Positions 10,818 to 19,315 of a stretch of 64,000 nucleotides of DNA are shown piece after piece. The notes beneath the pieces were generated by a model. That model ran no database searches. It saw only the letters and a list, made by a program, of their open reading frames with translations, and was not told the origin of the DNA. Positions within the stretch are counted from its first letter, which is position 1. Each line of letters begins with the position of its first letter. This DNA comes from Algoriphagus halophilus (GTDB taxonomy: Bacteria; Bacteroidota; Bacteroidia; Cytophagales; Cyclobacteriaceae), in NCBI RefSeq assembly GCF_900129785.1, contig NZ_FSRC01000001.1:2108001-2172000 (forward strand), read 5' to 3'. The position numbers were made by a program, and so were the translations under genes.

Positions 10818-11717
10818 ATGCAAGAAGAAACCATTCTATCACTTAGCCCTTCTGAATGGGCAGATTATGAACTTATAGACACAGGGGGATTTGAGAAGTT
10901 GGAACGGTTCGGACAATTTATTTTAAGTAGACCTGAGCCACAGGCGATTTGGGATAAATCACTTTCTGAGGGAGAATGGAAACAACAAGCCCATGCCCAT
11001 TTCGCCAAGGAAAAAAACAACCCTGAAAAAGGAAAATGGGAGCAACTGAAAAAGATGCCCCATAACTGGGCCATCAGCTATGCCAATCCGGAAGGATTGA
11101 ACATCCAATTGAACCTTGCCCAAACTTCATTTAAACACATCGGTCTGTTTCCTGAACAGGCAGTAAACTGGGATTACCTCTATACAAAAATCAAATCTTG
11201 CCCGGTAGAAAAACCGAAAGTCCTGAACTTATTTGCCTATACAGGCGCTGCTTCTGTAGCTGCAAGGGCAGCTGGCGCGGAAGTCACGCATTTGGATTCC
11301 GTCAAACAAGTGGTCACTTGGTCGAGACATAATATGGAATCCTCAGGATTGGAAGGAATCAGGTGGATCATTGATGATGCCATGAAATTCATCAAGCGAG
11401 AAGCCAGAAGAGGGAATATCTACCAAGGGATCATCTTGGACCCTCCTGCTTATGGCCGAGGTCCTGACGGTGAAAAATGGGTATTGGAGGAACAGATCAA
11501 TGAGATGCTGAAAGTATGCGCAGAGATCTTGGATAAGGAAAACCACTTCCTTATTCTCAATATGTATTCCCTGAGCTTTTCCTCCCTGATCGCTGCAAAT
11601 TTGATCAAAACGAATTTTGATGCTGTGAAAAATGCGGAACATGGGGAATTGTATTTAAATGACCGGTTCGACAAAAAATTACCGCTGGGCATTTTCTTCA
11701 GATTTTCTAGTTATTGA
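10818..11717 (+). CDS. class I SAM-dependent methyltransferase (rRNA-type)
   Basis: The 299-residue protein has a Rossmann methyltransferase core with the SAM loop NLFAYTGAAS in mid-protein, an acidic strand end (THLDSVK) and the substrate motif DPPAYGRG. This layout is that of the Methyltrans_SAM family, related to the 23S rRNA cytosine methyltransferase RlmI but without the N-terminal PUA domain. The likely substrate is rRNA, but this is inference. The following aminotransferase starts 13 bases after the stop, so the two probably share a transcript. Confidence 0.8.
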   Translation: MQEETILSLSPSEWADYELIDTGGFEKLERFGQFILSRPEPQAIWDKSLSEGEWKQQAHAHFAKEKNNPEKGKWEQLKKMPHNWAISYANPEGLNIQLNLAQTSFKHIGLFPEQAVNWDYLYTKIKSCPVEKPKVLNLFAYTGAASVAARAAGAEVTHLDSVKQVVTWSRHNMESSGLEGIRWIIDDAMKFIKREARRGNIYQGIILDPPAYGRGPDGEKWVLEEQINEMLKVCAEILDKENHFLILNMYSLSFSSLIAANLIKTNFDAVKNAEHGELYLNDRFDKKLPLGIFFRFSSY

Positions 11718-11730
11718 ACCCTATCTATTC

Positions 11731-12912
11731 ATGAATAATAGACAACTATTTCTTCAACATTTAGCACAAACCACTGACTTCCCTCTATTGATTGAAGTAG
11801 AAAAAGCGGAAGGAGTTTATTTACATGGCCCAAATGGTGAAAAATATATTGATCTCATTTCAGGTATCGGAGTAAGCAATGTAGGACATAGACATCCAAA
11901 AGTGTTGGAAGCCATTCAGGCCCAACTCGATAAATACCTGCACCTGATGGTATATGGGGAATATGTACAAAGCCCTCAGACCAAATTGGCGGAAGCTCTT
12001 TGTAAAACGCTACCCCCACATTTAGACAATGTGTATTTGGTCAACAGCGGATCTGAGGCGATAGAAGGTGCTTTAAAATTGGCAAAAAGATATACCGGCA
12101 AAAGAAACATCATTTCTTGTGTCAATGCCTACCATGGGAGTTCCCATGGCGCATTGAGTGTAGGGGGAAATGAAATTTTCAAAAGGGCCTATAGACCCTT
12201 ACTTCCCGGTGTCACCAATATTCACTATGGCGCATTGGCTGATTTGGAACAGATCAATCCCGATACTGCCGCTGTGGTCATGGAGACCATCCAAGGGGAA
12301 GCCGGAATCCGAGTGGGAACCAAGGACTATTTCCAGGCGCTCAGAAAGAAATGCGATGAAATGGGTGCGCTCTTGATTCTGGATGAAATTCAGGCAGGAT
12401 TCGGAAGGACCGGGAAATTCTGGGCATTTGAACATTTTGAGATCGTCCCGGATATTATTGTTTGTGCCAAAGGGATGGGGGGAGGAATGCCCATTGGAGC
12501 TTTTATAGCCAACAAAGAAGTGATGGGGGTATTTAAAAACAATCCTTTACTGGGCCATATCACCACGTTTGGCGGACACCCTGTCTCCGCTGCAGCCAGT
12601 ATTGCAACCATAGAAGTTTTAAAAAACGAGTCCCTGATAGAACAGGTAGAAGGAAAGGCCAACCTGATCAAATCCTTACTGATTCATCCTAAGATTCAAG
12701 AAATCAGAAACAAAGGACTGATGATGGCGGTAAAATTTGAATCTTTTGAAGTATTGAAACCAATCATCGACCGGGCAATAGCGCTTGGAGTGATTACAGA
12801 TTGGTTTCTGTTTTGTGATGACTCCATGCGGATTGCACCCCCGTTGACCATCACTGAAGAGGAACTCAAAAAAGCCTGCCAACTCATCCTGCAGGCGATC
12901 GAAGCCTCCTAA
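11731..12912 (+). CDS. class III PLP-dependent aminotransferase (ArgD/GabT-like)
   Basis: The 393-residue protein shows the class III landmarks: NSGSEAIEGALKLAKRYTG for the PLP phosphate, DEIQAGFGRTG with the PLP-contacting aspartate, and the Schiff-base lysine in CAKGMGGGMPIGAF. Length and sequence style fit acetylornithine/4-aminobutyrate/ornithine aminotransferases that transfer an omega-amino group to 2-oxoglutarate. The frame is open from 11659, but the ATG at 11731 avoids overlap with the methyltransferase. No arginine genes are near, so I do not call it argD. A strong terminator follows at once. Confidence 0.82.
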   Translation: MNNRQLFLQHLAQTTDFPLLIEVEKAEGVYLHGPNGEKYIDLISGIGVSNVGHRHPKVLEAIQAQLDKYLHLMVYGEYVQSPQTKLAEALCKTLPPHLDNVYLVNSGSEAIEGALKLAKRYTGKRNIISCVNAYHGSSHGALSVGGNEIFKRAYRPLLPGVTNIHYGALADLEQINPDTAAVVMETIQGEAGIRVGTKDYFQALRKKCDEMGALLILDEIQAGFGRTGKFWAFEHFEIVPDIIVCAKGMGGGMPIGAFIANKEVMGVFKNNPLLGHITTFGGHPVSAAASIATIEVLKNESLIEQVEGKANLIKSLLIHPKIQEIRNKGLMMAVKFESFEVLKPIIDRAIALGVITDWFLFCDDSMRIAPPLTITEEELKKACQLILQAIEAS

Positions 12913-12914
12913 AA

Positions 12915-12952
12915 AAAAGCAAGGTCTGGATGGATTTCCAGACCTTGCTTTT
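12915..12952. terminator. strong bidirectional intrinsic terminator
   Basis: A perfect 16-bp stem (AAAAGCAAGGTCTGGA with its complement at 12937-12952) encloses a 6-base loop between two convergent genes. It begins 3 bases after one stop codon and runs into the other gene's stop. Confidence 0.92.
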
Positions 12953-13511
12953 ATACGATACCTTTCTCGGGATGCTTTCCGGTAACGGTCCTTCCAAAGG
13001 CTTTTAATTCTTCAATTTGTGCATCCATATTACCATCAGGATAGATACAAGGTCCTATTCCTGCTTCCTTCTTTTTATAATCCAGATACCCCACTACAAT
13101 GGGAACATTGGCCCCTAAGGCAATATGATAAAATCCGGACTTCCATTTTTTCACTTGTGAACGGGTTCCTTCAGGTGTGACCATGATCACCAATTCATCC
13201 CGCTCTTTAAGCATGTTCACCATGGCTTCAGTATAGGTTTGCTTTCGCCCCCCAGGGATCCTTTTTCTGTCAATTCCTATTGCCCCCAAGCCTGATAGCA
13301 GCCATCCCAAAGGGCCTACCATTACTTCTTTCTTGATGGTAAATCTGACCGGGATATCCATCAGGAAAAATGCAGCTCTTGCATATAAAATATCCCAATT
13401 GGAAGTATGGGGGATTGCAATTAAGACCGCCTTTTTTAACCCTTCAGGCCAGTTGGCATTCAAGGACCAGCCCGAAATCCAAAACACAAAGCGGGACAAT
13501 AACTTCATCAT
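12951..13511 (-). CDS. small PlsC-like lysophospholipid acyltransferase
   Basis: A 186-residue acyltransferase with the HX4D motif in PHTSNWDI (about residues 34-41), the glycerophosphate-binding GIDRKR block and the PEGTRS motif near residue 114. It has one N-terminal hydrophobic segment and is shorter than typical PlsC. The family acylates lysophospholipids or related acceptors at the inner membrane. It starts 11 bases after the patatin gene, so the phospholipase and the acyltransferase are made together, consistent with acyl-chain remodelling. Confidence 0.85.
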   Translation of the reverse strand: MMKLLSRFVFWISGWSLNANWPEGLKKAVLIAIPHTSNWDILYARAAFFLMDIPVRFTIKKEVMVGPLGWLLSGLGAIGIDRKRIPGGRKQTYTEAMVNMLKERDELVIMVTPEGTRSQVKKWKSGFYHIALGANVPIVVGYLDYKKKEAGIGPCIYPDGNMDAQIEELKAFGRTVTGKHPEKGIV

Positions 13512-13522
13512 ATGATTACTTT

Positions 13523-14311
13523 TTACTCTTTTTTAGTTGCCAGCTCCAAAATTGCAGGATTTTCGTCAATATATTGTAATGCCTGTTCATAACCTGCCTG
13601 AAATAATTCTGGCGCCTTTTTGATATCGAAGACTCCATATTTGCCCAAGCCCGGTGCTTCTATAAAAAAATCACATTTGGACTTCCTGCTGTAAACATTG
13701 TAGTTCATGGACATGATAACGGACCGCTCGATCAGGCTTTTCATATTCCTGATATTGCTTTCCTCAGGCAAATGGTTGCAATTGATCCCAATCACAAAGT
13801 CACAGATCCCTTCCAATGGTTCAACCGGAAGATTATTCAGAACTCCTCCATCGACGAAAAATTTATCCCCGATCACAATCGGGTCAAACATTCCTGGAAT
13901 ACAGGAAGAAGCAAGAATTGGAGGAATTAATTCTCCTTCTGAAAAATAGATGACTTTCCCTTTTTTGATATCTGTGGCAGCTACTGTCAAAGGAATTTGT
14001 AATTCACTGAAATTATTGTGCTTCAGATACAGCTTGAACAATTCCCCCACGGAATTCATCTTTAAGAAACCCGTAAGGGATATGGCGGGACGCATAAACT
14101 TAAAGTAATTGGTCTCCACTATGATCTTTAGTACTTCCTCTGGTTGATAACCATTGCAATACATCGCCCCTGCTATGGCTCCAGCTGAGGTGCCGCTCAC
14201 TTTGGTCGGGAATATTCCTGCCTCATTCAATCCCTTGAGAACTCCCAAATGAGAAATCCCTCTTACACCTCCCCCAGATAACGCAATCCCAACTTTTAAA
14301 TCAGATTTCAT
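13523..14311 (-). CDS. patatin-like phospholipase
   Basis: The 262-residue protein has the oxyanion motif GGGVRG (residues 13-18), the nucleophile in GTSAG with Ser42, and the catalytic aspartate in VDGGV (Asp154), making a complete Ser-Asp dyad. No signal peptide or beta-barrel domain is present, so it resembles cytoplasmic RssA/YchK-type patatins rather than surface PlpD. The family releases fatty acids from membrane lipids. Its ATG overlaps the end of the upstream MBL-fold gene by 11 bases. Confidence 0.9.
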   Translation of the reverse strand: MKSDLKVGIALSGGGVRGISHLGVLKGLNEAGIFPTKVSGTSAGAIAGAMYCNGYQPEEVLKIIVETNYFKFMRPAISLTGFLKMNSVGELFKLYLKHNNFSELQIPLTVAATDIKKGKVIYFSEGELIPPILASSCIPGMFDPIVIGDKFFVDGGVLNNLPVEPLEGICDFVIGINCNHLPEESNIRNMKSLIERSVIMSMNYNVYSRKSKCDFFIEAPGLGKYGVFDIKKAPELFQAGYEQALQYIDENPAILELATKKE

Positions 14312-15140
14312 GAAGCTTGAAAGTTTGATCCAACCTCACTCCTTTTTCGGTCATTTTAACGGTGCAACACTCATGGACAGGGTCATGCTCCAGGAACAGT
14401 ATATACTTTTCCCGTGCCGCTTCTTCCAAAAATTGGGCTTTCTCATCCATGGTTAGTAATGGCCTGGTATCATATCCCATCACATAAGGCAACGGAATAT
14501 GCCCTACCGAAGGCAATAAATCTGCCACAAAGACCAAAGTCCTTCCTTTGTATTGGATCTTTGGAAGCATTTGTTTGTCGGTATGCCCATCTACTGTAAT
14601 AAAGTCAAACCCCTCAAAAAGTGAAGGTTTTTCCAGATCGACAAAATCCAGTTGACCCATTTCTTCCATAGGTAGGATATTTTCCTTCAAAAAGGATGCT
14701 TTCTCCCTGGGATTCGGAACGGTAGCCCATTTCCAATGGGCTTTATTGGACCAGTAGGTTGCTCTTGGAAAAGTCATTTCATATTGGCCGTGGGAACCAT
14801 AACCGACTCCCCCACCACAATGATCAAAATGCAAATGTGTCAGAAAATTATCCGTGATATCAGTGGGATGAACCCCTAACTTCAATAGATTTCCTTTCAG
14901 GGAATCCTCCCCATGTAGATAATAATGGGAGAAAAACTTGGCATCCTGTTTATCGCCAATCCCATTATCAATCAATACCACCCTGTTTCCTTGAACCACC
15001 AAAAGCGATCTCATTGCCCAGGTGCAAAGATTGTTCTCATCTGCAGCGTTGGTCCTTGACCAAAGGGTCTTAGGAACAACGCCAAACATTGCTCCTCCAT
15101 CCAACTTAAAAAAACCGGTATTTACTACGTATAAATCCAT
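14301..15140 (-). CDS. MBL-fold metallohydrolase
   Basis: The 279-residue protein has the HxHxDH zinc-binding motif at residues 102-107 (THLHFDHCGG), further ligand histidines in VDGHTDKQ and in LEHDP, and the general plan of the AHL-lactonase/metallo-beta-lactamase branch. The substrate could be a lactone, ester or other hydrolysable metabolite. It is the first gene of an operon with the patatin and the small acyltransferase. No export signal is present. Quorum quenching is possible but not shown. Confidence 0.85.
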   Translation of the reverse strand: MDLYVVNTGFFKLDGGAMFGVVPKTLWSRTNAADENNLCTWAMRSLLVVQGNRVVLIDNGIGDKQDAKFFSHYYLHGEDSLKGNLLKLGVHPTDITDNFLTHLHFDHCGGGVGYGSHGQYEMTFPRATYWSNKAHWKWATVPNPREKASFLKENILPMEEMGQLDFVDLEKPSLFEGFDFITVDGHTDKQMLPKIQYKGRTLVFVADLLPSVGHIPLPYVMGYDTRPLLTMDEKAQFLEEAAREKYILFLEHDPVHECCTVKMTEKGVRLDQTFKLHEI

Positions 15141-15159
15141 TTTGTATAGAAAGAAAAAG

Positions 15160-15183
15160 CCCGGGCTTTTTTAAAAGACCGGG
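15160..15183 (-). terminator. probable intrinsic terminator of accA
   Basis: On the minus strand CCCGGTCTTTT pairs with AAAAGCCCGGG, with one internal mismatch, and is followed by a short T-run. It begins 12 bases past the accA stop and lies before the MBL gene. Confidence 0.6.
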
Positions 15184-15194
15184 ATTCAACTTAG

Positions 15195-16142
15195 TTACTC
15201 AACTACTACGCCCATCGAGCAAAATTTGTCGATGCGCTGTTCAATTCTTTTTTCTGCTTTGATCTTATCCAGCTCTTTTAATGCCTTCACAATAGTTTCC
15301 TTCAACGTGAGTGACATCTGTTTCATGTCTTTATGAGCTCCGCCTAAAGGCTCTGGAATGATATCATCGATCAAGCCATTCCCTTTCATGTCTTTCGCTG
15401 TCAGCTTCAGAGATTCCGCAGCCTGCTCTTTGTAATCCCAGCTTCTCCACAAAATAGTAGAACAGTTTTCCGGGGAAATCACAGAATACCATGAGTTTTC
15501 AAGCATCATCACCCGATCTCCTATCGCAATCCCCAATGCCCCACCTGAAGCTCCCTCTCCTATGATAATACATATCACAGGGACTTTCAGCATGAACATC
15601 TCTTTCAAATTTCTGGCAATTGCTTCTCCTTGCCCTCTTTCTTCTGCCTCCAATCCAGGAAAAGCTCCTGGAGTATCAATCAGTGTGACAATTGGCTTGC
15701 CGAATTTTTCAGCCATTTTCATCAGACGCAAAGCCTTTCTATACCCCTCGGGATTTGCCATCCCAAAGTTTCTCAATTGGCGTTGTTTTGTGTTTCTACC
15801 TTTCTGCTGGCCGATAAACATGACGGTTCTGCCGTCTATATCACCTAAGCCACCTACCATTGCTTTATCATCTGCTACGGTGCGGTCACCATGTAACTCA
15901 ATAAAATCGTTGGTTATTTCATAGATATAATCTAATGCATAAGGTCGATCTGCATGTCTTGAAAGCTGAACTCTCTGCCAGCGGGTCAAATTTTGAAACG
16001 TTTCTTTTTTCAAAGTCAGGATTTTTTCTTCTAAAGACTTTATATCTGAAGTCAAATCTATGTTTCTACCCTGGGCTAAATCCTTCATTTCCTGAAGTTT
16101 CTGCTCTAAATCAGCTATTGGTTTTTCGAATTCTAATACCAT
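15195..16142 (-). CDS. accA: acetyl-CoA carboxylase carboxyltransferase subunit alpha
   Basis: The 315-residue protein matches AccA over its whole length (E. coli AccA has 319 residues). Landmarks are the helical N-terminus, [16 protein letters not shown]-like [49 protein letters not shown] and the [10 protein letters not shown] block. It forms the carboxyltransferase with AccD, making malonyl-CoA for fatty acid synthesis; accD is not in this window. The ATG at 16142 gives the normal MxLxFEKP start; the frame is open to 16175. Confidence 0.96.
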   Translation of the reverse strand: MVLEFEKPIADLEQKLQEMKDLAQGRNIDLTSDIKSLEEKILTLKKETFQNLTRWQRVQLSRHADRPYALDYIYEITNDFIELHGDRTVADDKAMVGGLGDIDGRTVMFIGQQKGRNTKQRQLRNFGMANPEGYRKALRLMKMAEKFGKPIVTLIDTPGAFPGLEAEERGQGEAIARNLKEMFMLKVPVICIIIGEGASGGALGIAIGDRVMMLENSWYSVISPENCSTILWRSWDYKEQAAESLKLTAKDMKGNGLIDDIIPEPLGGAHKDMKQMSLTLKETIVKALKELDKIKAEKRIEQRIDKFCSMGVVVE

Positions 16143-16462
16143 TCTGGTGATTTTTGGAAGGTTAAAGATAAGCAATATACCCTTGAGAAATAAAATTTTT
16201 GCTCAATCACTTTGGAAGCTGTTGATTTTCAAGAGCTATTGTATTCAAAGTCTTTACATAGTTAATTACTTCAATACTACACTAAATCTAAGGACTTCCC
16301 AAAGGTCTTTACTTTAGGCTGTTTAAACAAATCTCCTATTCCCTGGATACGCTTGTCAGCTTGGTTTCGGAAATAACTACTCTTCAAAAGGCTTTTTTTA
16401 AAAATTTATCTCCTTGAATCAGAAGTCAATACAATTTAACTCATCTTTTTTTTTGTCCTCCT
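16143..16462. other. intergenic region without visible gene
   Basis: About 320 bases between the accA start and the tRNA promoter. I see no open frame of note, no strong hairpin and no repeat. It must contain the accA promoter on the minus strand, but no clear TAnnTTTG element stands out. Confidence 0.6.
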
Positions 16463-16493
16463 TTTGTAAAAATGATTCAAAAACCTACCTTTG
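16463..16493 (+). promoter_or_regulatory. Bacteroidota-type promoter of the tRNA-Asp pair
   Basis: TTTG (16463-16466), a 19-base spacer and TACCTTTG (16486-16493) match the -33/-7 consensus of the primary sigma factor of Bacteroidota. The -7 box ends 60 bases before the first tRNA. Confidence 0.75.
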
Positions 16494-16553
16494 CATCACT
16501 CAAAAACGACGGGGATGTGAAATTCATGTTTTCAGGATGTTTTTGAAGTAAAC

Positions 16554-16627
16554 GGAGTGGTAGTTCAGCTGGTTAGAATGCCTGCCTGTCACGCAGGAGG
16601 TCGCGGGTTCGAGTCCCGTCCATTCCG
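16554..16627 (+). tRNA. tRNA-Asp (GTC)
   Basis: The 74-base sequence folds into a normal cloverleaf. The acceptor stem is GGAGTGG/CCATTCC with one G-T pair, the anticodon loop is CTGTCAC (anticodon GTC) on a CCTGC/GCAGG stem, and the T arm is GCGGGTTCGAGTCCCGT. The discriminator is G, as expected for aspartate. The CCA end is not encoded. Confidence 0.97.
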
Positions 16628-16670
16628 CTTAAACCTGATGAAAAAGTCATCATAGATTATTTAAAATATT

Positions 16671-16744
16671 GGAGTGGTAGTTCAGCTGGTTAGAATGCCT
16701 GCCTGTCACGCAGGAGGTCGCGGGTTCGAGTCCCGTCCATTCCG
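16671..16744 (+). tRNA. tRNA-Asp (GTC), second identical copy
   Basis: Identical in all 74 bases to the copy at 16554-16627 and separated from it by 43 unrelated bases. The two are surely cotranscribed from the promoter at 16463-16493 and end at the hairpin that follows directly. Confidence 0.97.
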
Positions 16745-16747
16745 CTT

Positions 16748-16775
16748 AAAAGCTTCGAGTAACTTCGAGGCTTTT
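16748..16775 (+). terminator. terminator of the tRNA-Asp pair
   Basis: AAAAGCTTCGA pairs with TCGAGGCTTTT (one T-G pair) around a 6-base loop and is followed by further T residues. It begins 3 bases after the second tRNA. Confidence 0.85.
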
Positions 16776-16997
16776 TTTGTTTGTGATCAAACTAAATCAT
16801 TAGCCGTTTGGCTTCTAACCTCCGAATGCCTGTCCCGAATCATCGGGATGATATTTTTCAACCTATTTCCTTGCTACCTGAGACGATCCGAATGGGGTCA
16901 ATCTATGGAATCCTTTCCGAATAAAGCATTCGCCATAGTTATTGCTTTTTCGTTTCTTTGATTCCCGGCAACAATACGACACGTAAACCCAAAGTAA

Positions 16998-19304
16998 ATG
17001 ACCTTCCGAATACTACTTAGCCTCCTCTTTTTAAACTGTATTTCTTCCGTAAATGCTCAGGAACCCAACTCTCCTGTGGATTTGGTCTACCCCTATGTGG
17101 ACAGTAGTAACTCAAGGTGGTTCTTCTTTAATTCGGCTAACCGTCCCTTCGGAATGGTGAATTTAAGCCCAGACACGGATATTGATGGTGCCTGGGGAAG
17201 TGGATATAGATACCAAAGCGATACCATCAAAGGTTTTAGCCATATCCATGCCTGGCAATTGTCTGGGTTATCCGTGCTGCCGCTTGTCAATTTTGACCTG
17301 GAATCTTCTAAAGATTTCGGCTCCCCTTTTAGCCATGCCAATGAAATCGTAAAGCCGGGATATCATCAGGTATACCTGGATCGATACGGCGTGAAAGCGG
17401 AGCTTACATCCACCTTAAGAACCGGTTTCCATAGATATCATTTCACCGAAACGGGCCAACAGCAAATCTTGATCCGTTTGGGAGGAAAGCTTGGGCCTTC
17501 CCAACTAATTGATGGATCCATCACACAGATCTCTCCAACCACCTACCTGGGAACCCTTGTCAATGGAGCTACTTCCCGAAGACCATTTGATACACCGGTT
17601 TTCTTTGCCATCCAATTGAACAGAGCGGTTCAATCGCATATCGGTTGGAATGCCAAGGAAGTAAGCGCAGACCTGGAACAAATCAAGGGGCCGGATTCCG
17701 GACTTATCCTTTCTTTTGATGACCGTTCCGATGAATTGCTGATGAAAGTAGGAATCTCTTATGTCAGTGCGGAGCAGGCCTTGTTGAACCTTGAAACAGA
17801 AAACAGCCACTGGGATTTCGATCAGGTAAAGGAAGCATCTTTTACTGAATGGAATAATTACCTGTCCCGAATCCAGGTTTCAGGAGGGACAGAAAAGGCT
17901 CAAAGAAGGTTTTACACAGACTTATGGCATGCATTGCAAGGAAGGAGAACCATCAGTGATGTCAATGGCCAATATGCTGACATGACTTCCGGGAAACATC
18001 GGATCAAACAGATTCCCTTGGACGCTTCCGGCAAACCGAAGTTCAGGCATTTCAATTCGGATTCATTTTGGGGAGCACAATGGACCCTCAACACACTATG
18101 GCATTTGGTCTACCCGGAAATTACGGAGGAGTTTGTCAATTCCATGTTGCAATACTATCAAGATGGAGGATTGATTCCCAGAGGCCCTTCAGGCGGGAAC
18201 TACACCTATGTCATGACGGGAGCCTCCAGCACTCCTTTTATCGTCAGTGCATATCAAAAAGGAATCAAGGGTTTTGATATTGAAATGGCTTACGAGGGCC
18301 TGAAGAAAAACCATCGCCCAGGGGGCATCATGGAAAAAGCCGGGTATGAGCACAAAACCAATTTGGGAGGAGGGTTTCAATACTATTTGAAGAATGGATA
18401 TGTGCCTTGGCCAATTCCAGAAGGTCGTTTTGGTGCACACCAGGATGGACCAAGCCTTACCTTGGAATATGCCTATCAAGATTGGACGCTGGCTCAATTG
18501 GCAAAAGCATTGGGAGACCAAGCCGCCTATAAGGAGTTTTACCAGCGTTCTTTCAACTATAAAAACACATTTGATCCCGAAACAGGCTGGATGAGGCCGA
18601 GAAATGTTTCCGGAGCCTGGAAAACTCCATTCGATCCCTATGATTACAATGCAGGGTTCAACGAAGCCAATGGAAGCCAGGCTACTTGGTTTGTACCCCA
18701 TGATTTAGAGGGGCTGGCAGCACTGATGGGAGGAAAAGACCAGGCCATTCAACGATTAAATGAATCTTTTGAGCAAGCCGAGAAACAAGGGTTTACTTCT
18801 GGAACCTCGCATTCCCAGGAAGCTCATCCAGAATATCGAAGAATCCCTATCAATTATGGAAACCAACCTTCCATTCAGACCGCCTTTATTTTTCAAAAAT
18901 TGGGAAGACCTGATCTGACCCACTATTGGACCAGGGCTATCGTGAACAAAGTATACGCTGAATTAAGTCCTGATTCCGGATACAATGGGGATGAAGACCA
19001 GGGCCTCATGGGAAGCCTGGCGGTACTGATGAAAATTGGTCTTTTTCAGATGAATGGTGGCACAGAAGCAAATCCTTCTTACCAACTTGGCAGCCCAATT
19101 TTTGATGAGGTGCTCATTCATCTTCATCCCAATTATTATCCTGGCAAGGAATTCACAATCCGCACCTTACATAATAGCCCAAACAGCTTTTATGTAAAAT
19201 CTGGAGTATTTAATGAGCAGCCACTGAAGGAATTGGAATTGACGCATCAAGAGATCATCCAAGGAGGAACCTTGGTTTTGGAAATGAGTGAGAAGGCGAA
19301 CTAA
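16998..19304 (+). CDS. GH92 family glycoside hydrolase (alpha-mannosidase type)
   Basis: The 768-residue protein starts with a signal peptide (hydrophobic residues 4-18, cleavage near NAQE at about 20-21). The body has GH92 landmarks: VYPYVDSSNS, RPFGMVNLSPDT, GFSHIHAW in the N-terminal sandwich domain, and in the (alpha/alpha)6 domain GGNYTYVMTG, the GNQPS block and the acidic GYNGDEDQGLMG motif that binds calcium and the catalytic base. The family removes alpha-linked mannose with inversion in the periplasm or at the surface. No SusC/SusD or other CAZyme gene is adjacent, so this is a stand-alone enzyme here. Confidence 0.92.
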   Translation: MTFRILLSLLFLNCISSVNAQEPNSPVDLVYPYVDSSNSRWFFFNSANRPFGMVNLSPDTDIDGAWGSGYRYQSDTIKGFSHIHAWQLSGLSVLPLVNFDLESSKDFGSPFSHANEIVKPGYHQVYLDRYGVKAELTSTLRTGFHRYHFTETGQQQILIRLGGKLGPSQLIDGSITQISPTTYLGTLVNGATSRRPFDTPVFFAIQLNRAVQSHIGWNAKEVSADLEQIKGPDSGLILSFDDRSDELLMKVGISYVSAEQALLNLETENSHWDFDQVKEASFTEWNNYLSRIQVSGGTEKAQRRFYTDLWHALQGRRTISDVNGQYADMTSGKHRIKQIPLDASGKPKFRHFNSDSFWGAQWTLNTLWHLVYPEITEEFVNSMLQYYQDGGLIPRGPSGGNYTYVMTGASSTPFIVSAYQKGIKGFDIEMAYEGLKKNHRPGGIMEKAGYEHKTNLGGGFQYYLKNGYVPWPIPEGRFGAHQDGPSLTLEYAYQDWTLAQLAKALGDQAAYKEFYQRSFNYKNTFDPETGWMRPRNVSGAWKTPFDPYDYNAGFNEANGSQATWFVPHDLEGLAALMGGKDQAIQRLNESFEQAEKQGFTSGTSHSQEAHPEYRRIPINYGNQPSIQTAFIFQKLGRPDLTHYWTRAIVNKVYAELSPDSGYNGDEDQGLMGSLAVLMKIGLFQMNGGTEANPSYQLGSPIFDEVLIHLHPNYYPGKEFTIRTLHNSPNSFYVKSGVFNEQPLKELELTHQEIIQGGTLVLEMSEKAN

Positions 19305-19315
19305 GCAAGTTCGCC
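19295..19315. terminator. hairpin over the overlapping GH92 and galE stops
   Basis: GGCGAACT and AGTTCGCC form a perfect 8-bp inverted repeat with a 5-base loop, and both stop codons lie inside it. There is no immediate T-run on either strand, so termination activity is uncertain. Confidence 0.45.

Noticed and set aside
11731..12912. Naming the class III aminotransferase argD
   Set aside because: The sequence fits several omega-aminotransferases and no arginine-pathway gene is adjacent.
16674..16961. 95-codon open frame that runs through the second tRNA-Asp
   Set aside because: It begins inside the tRNA and crosses the tRNA terminator; the later part has no protein-like features.
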